DNA of 60,000 nucleotides from Cryptomeria japonica (Eukaryota; Streptophyta; Pinopsida; Cupressales; Cupressaceae): NCBI RefSeq assembly GCF_030272615.1, contig NC_081408.1:199110841-199170840 (forward strand), in the 5' to 3' direction. Shown here piece by piece: positions 24,427-35,400 of the stretch. Every line of letters starts with the position of its first letter. Within the stretch, counting starts at the first letter, position 1. A program made the position numbers and the translations under genes. The notes under the pieces are model-generated. The model worked only from the letters and a program-made list of their open reading frames with translations, was not told where the DNA came from and did no database searches.

Positions 24427-24648
24427 ATTATTTAATAAGTAATCTATTTAAGAAGCAATTTATTCAAATAATAATAAAATTAAACCTTCTAAACTTAGAT
24501 TCCTTTTAATTATAACATTATATTTATTTATATATAACATTTGGAGGGAGCAAAGATTTATTTAACAAGTGATTTATTCAAAAAAACTTATTTTAAACCT
24601 TTTAAACTTGCATCTTCAGAATTTTTTTTAATTACAATATTATGTATA

Positions 24649-24685
<37 letters not shown>

Positions 24686-24848
24686 ATATGTATATTTATA
24701 CTTTTACGTATATGTATATCTATATGTATGAAAGACAAAGATTAATTTAAAAAGTAATTTATTCAAAATTTTATATTTTAAACCTTTTAAACTTACATCT
24801 TTTTTGTTTCTTTTAATTATAACATTGTATTTATAAATAATTTATTAT
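24427..24848. repeat. Three diverged tandem copies of an AT-rich unit, interrupted by the Tat element
   Basis: The succession AAGTRATTTATTCAAA, TTTTAAACCTTTTAAACTT, RCATCTT, TTTTAATTATAACATT repeats with starts near 24427, 24550 and 24735. The middle copy carries a (TG)n run at 24655-24681. The intact retrotransposon inserted just after the third copy, at 24848. Confidence 0.7.
24844..24848. repeat. Target-site duplication (left), ATTAT
   Basis: Five bases directly before the 5' LTR. The same ATTAT follows the 3' LTR at 40985-40989. A 5-bp duplication is the normal product of Ty3/gypsy integrase. Confidence 0.95.
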
Positions 24849-26718
24849 TGTAGTCACATAAATCTGTCCACTTAATTAAATGAATACTTAGTATTTATTT
24901 GATTATTTAACCATCAATTAATAATTAATTAAATTAATATTTAATTAATTCATCTTAACCCTATTCTCCTATTAATTAAATAAATTATTCAATTTATTTG
25001 ATTTAATTCACTTAACCAAATTCAGACCATTAATTAAATAAATAAATCATATTTATTTAATTAAAATCTTCTCTCACATTTAAATAAATTAATATTTATT
25101 TAAATCCCCCAAAAATCCCACCTCTCACATTTAAATAAATTAACATTTATTTAAATCACCTTTATCCTCCACCCACTTGCATTTTCCTACAAAAGCAAGT
25201 TGCACAATTATTTTAAATAAATAATTTATTTAAATCACCTTTATCCTCCACCCACTTGTATTTTTCTACAAAAGCAAGTTGCACAACTATTTTAAATAAA
25301 TTATTTATTTAAAATCTTATTTATCCTCACCCACTTGAAACCTTTAATGGTTTCCCTTAAAGTAGTCAAACTTGATGGCTTTAAAGTCTTCAAACTTGAT
25401 GGCTTCCTTCTATAGTCTTCTTAAGACTTTAATGGTTTTCCTTAAAGTCTTCAAGCCTTTAATGGTTTCCCTCAAAGTCTTCAAGCATTTTAATGCTTTA
25501 TCTTCATTTTTCTCATTTAAATAAATTAATATTTATTTGAATATTTATCCAAATGCAACTTACACCATTTAATTGAAATAAATGATTTTATTTTAATTGA
25601 AAATACCAAAATTTCTCCCACTTGCATTTTCCTACAAAATCCACTTGTATGCCTAAACCCCTTCTAAATTCTTCTAAACCCTTCCTAATTAGCCTAATCC
25701 ATCCCCTAAATATTGTCACATTCCTAAGCAAATTGGAGTCACTTCTCAAAGACTCCAAAGTCTTTGAAAAACAATTAATGCTTTGTGTGTTCAACAAATT
25801 AACCCTCAAAGTCTTGGATAACCTTTGAAAGCTTCCAACCTTCAACCACTAAATGGCTCAAAGTCTTGGATAACCTTTGAAAGCTTTCAACCTTCAACCA
25901 CTTAATCCCCAAAGTCTCCAATAACCATTAATGGTTAATTCAACCCTCCCACATGGTTAAAACATTTGTTTTGACTCAACCTCTACCCAACCCAAAGGTC
26001 TCATCAGGCCATTAATGCTTTGACCATGATTATCTCTTAAACATTTGCATAAAGGTTTATCCTTGGATTAACTCTTAATCCAATGGGTAATCTTAATTTA
26101 GACTTGACCCTTACCTTCTAGATAACCATGAGGTCTTCTCAGGCCTTTAATGCCTCCAACCTCTTCTCTCAACCCAATCCTATGTTGAAACTTGTCACCA
26201 TTTTATTGGTGCCAATTGTGCACATGGATCCCCAACTTTCAAACTTGGCCCTTGATTAAACCATTCAATCTTAACCCTTCATTTCCCTATTTCTTCTATA
26301 AATAGAACCCTTCTCCTCAAGCAAAGGAGAAGCATTTTAGAGTATTGTTGTTATACTGGCATTAGCATAGAGCTTTTTCATAGCATCACTATCTACTCTA
26401 GCATAGTATTTAGCTTTTCATTTCATATTTGAAGCTTAGTATTAAATCTCAATCCTCCATAAGCATCCATAGTGCAAAAAGCTGCTGAGAGCTACACTCA
26501 TTTGGGACTTGGAGAGGAGAGGAACAAGGGAGGAGCAACTATGAGCATCTTGATTAGCTATTTCATTTTATGTTTATATGCTTTCTATTTCATGCTTAAT
26601 ATCTCTCTTGATATGCCTGTTTAGGATAATCTTTTGTTGCTAACACTAACGTTTGTTTCTTGTGCTCTTGTGTGTGTTGCCATCAAACAGATTTTCTAAT
26701 CCTTTTTGCAGAGCATCA
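24849..26718 (+). repeat. 5' LTR of the intact Tat element (1870 bp)
   Basis: It starts TGTAGTCACATAAATC and ends GCAGAGCATCA (TG...CA). The first 700 bases (U3) hold at least five palindromes built on ATTTAAATAAAT with short centres (for example 25078-25105 and 25129-25156, others near 25213, 25292 and 25516). Short tandem copies of CTTTAATGGTTTYCCTTAAAGT follow (about 25330-25500), then a tandem pair of about 52 bp (about 25804-25908). A TATA box and a hairpin mark the promoter. The 85-codon antisense frame inside it is present in both LTRs only because the LTRs are near-identical. Confidence 0.97.
26297..26332 (+). promoter_or_regulatory. LTR core promoter: TATA box and hairpin near the start site
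   Basis: TATAAATAG at 26297-26305 is followed by a perfect 8-bp stem with a 7-nt loop (CTTCTCCT, CAAGCAA, AGGAGAAG) at 26310-26332. Plant transcription usually starts 25-35 bases after the TATA box, so the start would fall at or just after this hairpin. The same elements lie at 40563-40598 in the 3' LTR. The exact U3/R border is inferred. Confidence 0.6.
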
Positions 26719-26720
26719 TT

Positions 26721-26738
26721 TGGTGAACCCGACGTGAA
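26721..26738 (+). other. Primer-binding site (PBS)
   Basis: TGGTGAACCCGACGTGAA starts two bases after the LTR end. TGG pairs with the 3' CCA of a tRNA, the standard LTR-element arrangement. I did not match it confidently to a particular plant tRNA, and it is neither the initiator-Met PBS nor the usual Lys PBS. Confidence 0.8.
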
Positions 26739-27888
26739 TCCAAACACCAAAAAGATCAACTTTTTTTTTTTTTTTAACCAATAACATGTTTGAATGTTGA
26801 AAATGTCACACAGGTTGCGATTTTGACACTGTTTTGGTGCGTTTGGCATTATTTTGGCGCTATTCACCCTGTTTCAGTGCTTTTCCCTTCTATGTCTTTC
26901 CCTTTCTTTTAGTACGTTTGTGTTAAATAGTGCCTCTGTTCAAACGCAGACTAGCGCTATTGTAACAAAACGTTGTACAAATCACCTTGTAACCAAAAAA
27001 CCAAAAAACCAAAAAAAAAAATAAAAAATTAGGCTTGTAGAAGCCCACCAAATAGGCGGATTTTACTAACTATTTTTCTCTTTTGTGCAGATTTAAATTA
27101 GATTAAAGAGTAGATTTATATTTTTTTACTAACTTGTTTTTGAAGTTGGTTTTAAAAATGAATTCACTTTTTATTTTGGTTTAAAATTAACTTCACATTT
27201 CAAATTTGGGCTTTTAAAAAAAAAGAATCACACATTTGTTTGGGGCTCTTAAAAAGAATTTCATTGTTCAAAGGTAAAAAGAACCACAAACTTATACAAA
27301 AACAACTTTATTTTTTTTTTTGCAAGTTAGGAAACAAACTTCGTTTTGGTGCTTAAAATCAACAAGGCAAATTTTATTTCTTGCATCAAGATAAAACTCA
27401 CAATCCACACTTCCATTTTTGGTGCAAATAAAATTCACAATCAACTTGTCTCATTTTCAAAGCAATTTTACTTCATGCAAACGTGTTTTTCATTAAGTTG
27501 ACCAGGATTTTCAAATTCTAGTTTACTCAAACAATTGCCTTTGAAAATTAAAAAGAACACCATGATTGTTGGAGCAACATCTCCGAATAGTTAGATCACA
27601 TTGCAATGACAGATTAAAAAGAACAAGTGTTTTTCGTGCTTGGCACACTTGTGCAAAGAGTTGGTCGAGTGGTCCTACTTCTAACACACACTATCCTCTC
27701 CCTTGGCTTTCGTGGTCCTAGGTGCAAGAGAAAAGTGTTAGTAACACTTAAAAAATTTATCTTTTTAAGAGAGGCCTGCCAAGAGACACATCACTCTTGG
27801 GAACGACCTTGAGCGGTAAATCCTTCGAGCCGCTATAGAAATCAGGTGTGAGCGAAAGCTGTAGCCTTGGGTATAGCTGTTCCTACAG

Positions 27889-27931
27889 TGTAACTGGCCG
27901 AAAGGACAAATGGGCCCCGCCACCAGTTACA
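27889..27931 (+). promoter_or_regulatory. Leader hairpin with palindromic loop (possible RNA dimerisation site)
   Basis: A perfect 9-bp stem (TGTAACTGG 27889-27897 against CCAGTTACA 27923-27931) encloses a 25-nt loop that contains the self-complementary hexamer GGGCCC (27912-27917). In retroviruses a leader hairpin with a self-complementary loop can start genome dimerisation by loop-loop pairing. The structural parallel is seen; the function is inferred. Confidence 0.4.
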
Positions 27932-28487
27932 AGGCTCTTAAGTGAGTCACTGCAGAATGAACTTATGTCCAAAAACATCGAACATGACTAAACACCTTTA
28001 AGTAGTAGCCCACCCGTTCTATTGATTGAGGATATTTGAGGTATAATTTAGTGCAAGAGCATAGATGGTTTTGCTCCCAAGATACTCACCATACATATTT
28101 CCTTGAGTAGAAACATAGCTTTTTGAAAGGTCACTTGTGGCTTGATAAAAGTGGTGACTCCCCCATCATAGGGATCATCTATTTGTTATGCTCGTGCAAG
28201 ACTTAGTATATCACATCCTTACCTGCCACGGCGGGATTCATAAGGTATGTAGTACCAAAGTCGAAGAAATATCAAGATGTGGGCTAAATTTATCACAACT
28301 GGCCATTTGACCTTAAGGATAAAGAGTGTTTGAAGTGTGTTCGTTTTACAGACCTAGTGCAAATTGAGCCGACTTCAGGCTTTGGAATTACACCTTAAAA
28401 TAAATCTAAAGGAAGGGTCAAAAACAAGTCCAAGGATTGGGTTGATCTAGACCCATACTCATTTGTGCCTTTTGAGGCAACATTCTT

Positions 28488-29011
28488 GTGTTTGTGTGCT
28501 TGCTTTGTTTTCTTGTCAAAGAAAAATCAGAAAATCAATCCCAAAAACAAAGTATTCATCCAACATCTGTCAACACAACCAAAAACATCAAAAACAAGGT
28601 ACAAACAAACAAAGAATCAAAAATTTATGACCATTCTTCACATCTTGCGAAAGAAGAAGTGTCATTAGAATATCACCTTGAAAAGGAGACCACTAAGCTC
28701 AAAGGCTTTGATCAAAAGGAGGAAATTCTTCTATATCAATCGACAAATCTTTGTCTCCCATAGAGTCTTTTCTACATCGCATGCGTCTCTATCTTCAAGG
28801 TAAAACAAACGAGTTTGATTCCAAATCATTGAACCGCAGAGCTTTTATGCAATATAGAGCTCTGAGTTATCACAAAAATCAAGGAGGAAAGATTAATCCC
28901 AAATTCTTCCCAAACATTTGTATCACCTACAACACAGCTCGAGAAGTGCCACCAACACCTGAAAGGGAAGAAGAAGAGTTTGTTCCATTTGTGACACAAA
29001 GTTTTTATTGA
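28488..29011 (+). pseudogene. Coding-like tract in the leader, two overlapping frames
   Basis: A 91-codon frame (28488-28763) ending KEEILLYQSTNLCLP overlaps an 86-codon frame (28751-29011) that starts MSPIESFLHRMRLYLQGKTN and ends PPTPEREEEEFVPFVTQSFY. The charged, non-repetitive composition across both frames suggests one former protein of about 150-170 aa broken by a one-base indel near 28755. Some Tat relatives (Ogre) carry an ORF1 in this position, which is a possible source. No family recognised. Confidence 0.35.
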
Positions 29012-29472
29012 AAGATTGAAAGTTGAAAACAAAAACATCCATCATCTCATTCATACATCATTATTCCATCATCAATCCATTCCAAAAATTCTCAAAGCAT
29101 TAAGAGGTTCTTGTCCCAAATTCTCTTTTTAGATATTGCTTGAAATCAAACACATCACATCACTTTTTATATTGTTTCTACATCTAGGATAAGCTCATCC
29201 TAAGAGACACATCTACGCAGGTTAAAACTAGTTCATGAGTGAATCCTCTCATTACTAGGTAGTTAAATCTGTAACACATCTCAGATTTCTCTACACCTTA
29301 TCACATCCAAAAATCATCAAAACAAACAAGCAATTCAAAGAAAGAATTCTGGTTACATCTACCTTTAGAGTGCTAGAGATCTACATATCATACAATCCAC
29401 TAATCATCCATCTTTCCTCAAAACAACTCATCATCATCATCAATCAACTTCAAACATAAACTTGCAAACAAA

Positions 29473-32400
29473 ATGGCTCAAACCCGATCGCGATCAAGGC
29501 AACGAGAAATAGAAATTGAGGAAGAAGAGGACAACCTCAATGAATTTCAAGAAGCACTTGGAGGAAATGGGAATGATGAAAACCCAGGTACACCCACTCC
29601 TTCAACAATCGAAAGGGTTCAGCATAATCCTCATTTTAACAGATTATTTGATGAAATACTAAGGAGCAACGCAGATGCTCACTTCTTAAAACTCGCTCAA
29701 GAAGGAGCCAAACTCCCCTCAGACTTTGATCTTGCCCAATTAAGACAAGCATCAGAAAGACAAAGTCGCCATGAGGAAGAAAGGCGTAGAGATCCCATCA
29801 GATATAACATCCCTCGAGGTAACCCACCACCTCCTCCTCCTAATGAAATGGAGATGTTGCGGCAACAAGTCGAGAATCTCGCCCAACAACTTCATAGTGG
29901 TGTTAAGACCAATCAATTCTCACTTAACGACATCTGTCCCTATCCGTTTGATAGGAATCTTTATATGCCACCCTTTCCACGCGGATTCGAAACACCAAAA
30001 TTCGAAAAATATAGAGGAAAGGGAGATCCCCGCGATCATGTCCGAGAATTTCATTCCGCTTGTCTCGAAGTTGCATATGAAGACACATACTTAATGCGCC
30101 TTTTTCCCCAAAGCTTGGGAGGAACAACCACATCATGGTTTTCCCGACTACCAAGTGGCATTAGAACATTTGAGGAACTCATCCAGAAGTTCCTATCTCA
30201 TTACTCTTATAATATTGAACGCGACATCACCATGGCTGATTTGTGCAATACCAAACAAAAACCAGGTGAACTATTCTCAGTATTCCTGCAACGATGGCGC
30301 CAAATGTCTAGCAGACGTTCTCTTCAGTTACCTGAACGAGAACTAGTGGAAATTTTCATTTCCAACTTAAACGAAGAAATGGAATTTCACCTGGATGTCA
30401 AAGACACAGACTCCTTTAACGATATGATCACCAAGGGTATAAAATGTGAAAGGGCACTCATCAAGAAAGGACTCATCAAAATCTTTAATGAACCAAAAGA
30501 TGGTCCTCGCCCGCGATTCAATAGTGATAAACCAAACTTCTGGAACAAGAATAAAAATATCGTCAACGATGGGGTTGTGGATGCTCGGACTGTCCAAAAT
30601 GCACAACCTGTGGTTCGGTTTGCAGGACAAAATCCTCCACCTCAAAATAACACAAATGTTCCTCTTAATCAAGGTCGCATCACATCTCATGATGAACCAA
30701 GACCTCGTCCACAAAAACAAAAACGCACATACACTCCCTTAGGGGAACCCATCGAAACAGTGATGCGACAACTCATTTCTCAGAATTTGATCACTTTACC
30801 TAAGTTATCAAATTATGAGCCTCAAGTCAAACCGGCATGGTGGAGAGATACTGAACATTGTGAGTTCCATCAAGGAAGAGGACATAAGACAAGTAATTGT
30901 CATCGATTGAAAGATCTCATTCAGGATCTTATTGACCGAGGAGAAATTGAAATTGAAGGACATGACCCAAAAACAACCAATAATGATCATCAGATGTTCA
31001 AGAATCCACTTCCATCACAAGATCAAAGGGGTCCTTCCACTTCCAGACGAGGTCCTGATACCACTGATTATACGCAGGCTGCGTATAATTACACTGTCAA
31101 TCACCTGTATGATGCCAGTGAACAAATTGCAACTATCACCTTCAAAAATCCCACCTCAAATTGCAATGTTGTTACGCGTCGCGGCAAAGTTACCATCAAG
31201 GCAGCTCCACAAGGCACCACCTCCATCCCAAAGCAGTACAATCTTGTGGAACAATTAGACAAAACGCCTGCGCTTATATCCATTTTAGAGCTGTTACGCC
31301 TATCGCCATCTCATAAAACAATCTTGGATCAAGCACTCCAAGAGGCGTCAGTCCCTGCAAACTTGAATACAGACCAATTTCAAGCCATGGTTGGAAATCT
31401 AAAGTCATCACCTTGTCTCACTTTTTCTGAAAGCGACAACTCTTCTTTCCAACAACCTCATAATGCCTCACTCCACATTGAAGGCTTTGTCAACCAACAC
31501 AGGATCAAGCGAGTCTTGATCGATAATGGAGCAGGCCTAAACATTTGCACACTTCAGTTGGTCACAGCATTGGGATATGCAATAGAATCAGTGGATCCTC
31601 GTAAGAAGATCACCATCAAAGCCTATGATGATGCAGAGCGTTCATCCAAAGGAGCTGTGGTACTACCAATCCGAGTGGGCCCCGTGGTAAAGCACATCAT
31701 TTGTCAGGTTCTGGACCTTCCTCTGCCATATAATCTATTATTAGGGAGACCTTGGATACATGCCATGCAAGCTGTTCCATCTACCTACCATCAATGTATC
31801 AAGTTCCCACATAACGGTGTAGAGATCACAATCCTGGGCGATGCAAATCCCTTTGCATTTTGCCATAATATCAGCCATCAACCAGAGATTACTGTTCCTA
31901 ATAATAGGGAAGCCATTTCCTCCACATCATATGTAAATCCCGCCTCTCTTGCTAGTTCGAACACCCCTATACCCAAGCAAGAAAAGCTTAAGATGAAAGT
32001 CGCAGAGGAAGGTCCTGGAGAATACAACTTGAGTCAGCTCTTTTGTGTGGGACAAATGCCCACTTCTCCTAGAACACATGGTAAGCCACAGCAGTTACTC
32101 CAGCAACCACTAAACATGCCTGCATGTGCCTTAACGCCTTTCATCCTTGGAAAGAGTCAAGAGGAAGAGACACAAGATGAGGACCTAGCGGACTGGATCT
32201 ATAAAGATCCCATCACCACTGACAAACCGCAAGTTACACTTCCTACGGAACAATATGGCAAAGGCCTCCTCATTATGCAAAGAATGGGATATGATGGTCA
32301 GAGTGCTTTGGGATACTGCAAACAAGGACGACATGAACCTCTGCTACCAGAATTCAAGCCCAAAGGTAATACAGGCCTTGGCTTTGAAAAAGAGATCCTT

Positions 32401-35400
32401 CCTAAACTCAGATTCAAAGGAAAACCCAGCAAACCATTTTGCCCACCTACTGCAAAGAGGATACCTTTCATAATCAAAGCACCATCAAGCACTATCCCCA
32501 CTGCCCCCTCAAGGCTCACAACTCCACCATCACCAATGTCACTCATCCCATCAAACGAACCAGTAATCCTATCAGCAACACCATTTGTAGCAGCAACTAT
32601 ATTGGAACCCGCAACAGCATCTATGGCACCAGTAGTTCCAGCAGAAGCCACTGAGTCACCATTACCGATACTTCCAGTGACAAATCCATTAAACCCCATC
32701 ACAATTCCTGCAGCACCGATCACTACAAGGATACATAAACCAATCACACCTGCCGTGTTTAACTCCAAAGACATCCCAGTATGGTATAGCAATCGGATGC
32801 TGGAGAGTGATTCAGAGACCGACTCACATGAGTGGGAATTCGATTCAGTGCAACTTAACACTTCAGATGAGGAAGACACATCACCACCTCCACCCCGCAA
32901 AGACATCCCTGTTTACGGAGAAGCACAAATAAAGACCACTTGGGTACCTGAGCTGGAAACATCTTCCACAGACCCTACGTCTCATCCTACGCCTGATTCT
33001 GACAGGGAGAGTACCATCAACGACCTTCACCACACTGTCTTAACCCTCACTGATACATCTCCCGCACTTAACTTAATCGATGAAGTAATGCCCATTATCC
33101 ACCCTGAACTCATCGAATGGAACCAACCAAATCCCCCATGTCTTGACCTCTTCCAAAATGATGAGGCTATCATTGACTTTTTGGAATTAAGGGATAATCT
33201 ACCAAGCGGGGATCACAAAGCTGGATTCACCATTGAACTTAATAGCGCAGCATACTTCGGGGCGGATGCCAAACCCTTCAGCTGCAAAAATATAACATTA
33301 AAACATGGATCTTCTAGTGAAAACCACACTGTGGCACTGTTTGATCCAACAAAAGTAAAAAGAAAGAGCGTATCCAACGGTGAAAACCTCTCTGAGGCGC
33401 CTGAGGATGAAGGGTTTGACATTCTCCCTGCTAATACACAACAGGAACGATCAACGATCCTCATTGAGGAGACCAAAGAATACAATGTGGGGACTCCTGA
33501 AAACCCTCATATCATACATCTGGCATCTCTTCTCACTCCAGAGGAACAACCTCAATTCATAGAGTTCTTCCAGAAGCGTCAGATCAACTTCGCATGGTCA
33601 TATGCAGACATGCCTGGGCTTGATCCTGATTTAGTCATGCATCATCTCACAGTAGCAAAAGGAGCCAAACCTGTCAAGCAGAAGCTTCGTAAGATGCATC
33701 CTCAGATTGCCGTGCTAGTCAAAACAGAACTCAAGAAACTCCTGGATGTTGGTTTCATTAGACCAATTGATTATGCAGAATGGATCTCCAACATTGTACC
33801 AGTTGGCAAACCAAAAGGGGGCATTCGCATTTGTACAGACTTCAGAGATCTGAATAAGGCATGTCCTAAAGATGACTTCCCCCTACCAAATATCGACATC
33901 ATAGTGGATTTGACAGCAGGACATGCCATGCTTTCACTCATGGATGGCTTTTCAGGATACAATCAAATAAAGATCGCACCAGAGGACCAACATAAGACAG
34001 CCTTCACATGTCCATGGGGCACATATTGCTGGAATGTAATGCCTTTTGGTCTAAAGAATGCAGGAGCGACCTATCAAAGAGCAATGACCACCATCTTCCA
34101 TGACATGATGCATACTATAATGGAAGATTATGTGGATGATTTACTAGCAAAATCACTTACTAGAGAAGGACATCTTCACATCTTAGATAAAATCTTTGAT
34201 AGACTGGAACAATACCATGTTCGACTCAACCCAAAGAAATGTGTCTTCGGAGTGACCTCCGGGAAGCTTCTAGGATACATTGTCTCAAGCAAAGGCATTG
34301 AGGTCGATCCAGCAAAGGTTAAAGCAATCATGGACATGCCACCTCCAAAGAATATCAGTCAGCTAAGAACACTACAAGGACGGCTTCAATCTATCTGCAG
34401 ATTCATTGCACAATTGGCTGATAAGTGTCACCCATTCACACACCTGCTACACAAGAACATCCGCTTTCAGTGGGATGACAAATGCCAGCAAGCATTTCAG
34501 GCACTTAAAAACTATCTCATGAATCCACCATTGCTGATGCCACCAGATCCAAGTAGACCGTTGTTACTTTATATCTCAGCGACAAGTACAGCACTGGGTG
34601 TGCTACTGGCACAACATAATGCAGAAGGAAAAGAGTGTGCTATTTACTATATCTCTCGCACACTGGTGGGCTATGAACTCAATTACACGCCTATTGAGCG
34701 AGCTTGCCTAGCAGTAATCTTAGCAGCCACTAAACTGAGGCACTATCTGTTGACACACAAGGTACAACTCATCGCAAAGATTGATCCACTCAAGTATTTA
34801 CTCAGCAAAGCAGCATTGACAGGTCGCTTGGCCAAATGGGTAATGATTCTAAGTGAATTTGACATTGAGTATGTGGACCGTAAAGCTATCAAAGGTCAAG
34901 TTATTGCAGATCAGTTGGCTGATGCACCTCTCATAGGTGATCATCCTCTCATTTCCAATTTTCCAGATGAAGAGATATTCATGATTACAGAAGCACAATC
35001 ATGGAAATTATACTTTGATGGTTCATACACTAGGCACGGCTCGGGGGCAGGCATTCTGTTTATCACACCTCAAGGTGATAGCATCCCGAAGTCTTACAGG
35101 CTCACATTTCCATGCACAAACAACATAGCAGAGTATGAGGCCTTGATCACAGGACTCAGATTAGCCATACAATGGAAATTAAAAGAATTGCAAGTATATG
35201 GCGATTCCCAACTAGTCATTCGACAAGCAACAGATGAGTATCAGACCAAAGATGATAAACTCATGCCATACAAGCAAATGGTGGACAATCTAAAGACATC
35301 ATTTACTACTATCACTTTTGAGCAGATACCAAGAGATCAGAATCGAGCTGCTGACGCTATGGCTACCATCGCATCTCTACTAGATCTTCCACAGAATTCA

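Larger units (their letters stand above)
26739..29472 (+). other. Long 5' leader of the Tat element
   Basis: 2.7 kb between PBS and gag, long even for an LTR element but common in Tat relatives. It contains an A-rich/T-rich first half, a hairpin with a palindromic loop at 27889-27931, and a small coding-like tract at about 28488-29011 split over two frames. The last 400 bases are A- and C-rich and lead to the gag ATG. A spliced leader intron is possible, as in Ogre-type Tat relatives, but no convincing donor/acceptor pair was identified. Confidence 0.6.

Noticed and set aside
25588-25845. 85-codon antisense ORF inside the LTR, repeated at 39854-40111
   Set aside because: It is present twice only because the LTRs are near-identical. 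No protein family seen and no independent conservation evidence.
32298-32906. 202-codon minus-strand ORF within the polyprotein
   Set aside because: It is opposite a Pro/Thr/Ala/Ser-rich linker of the polyprotein; a shadow frame.
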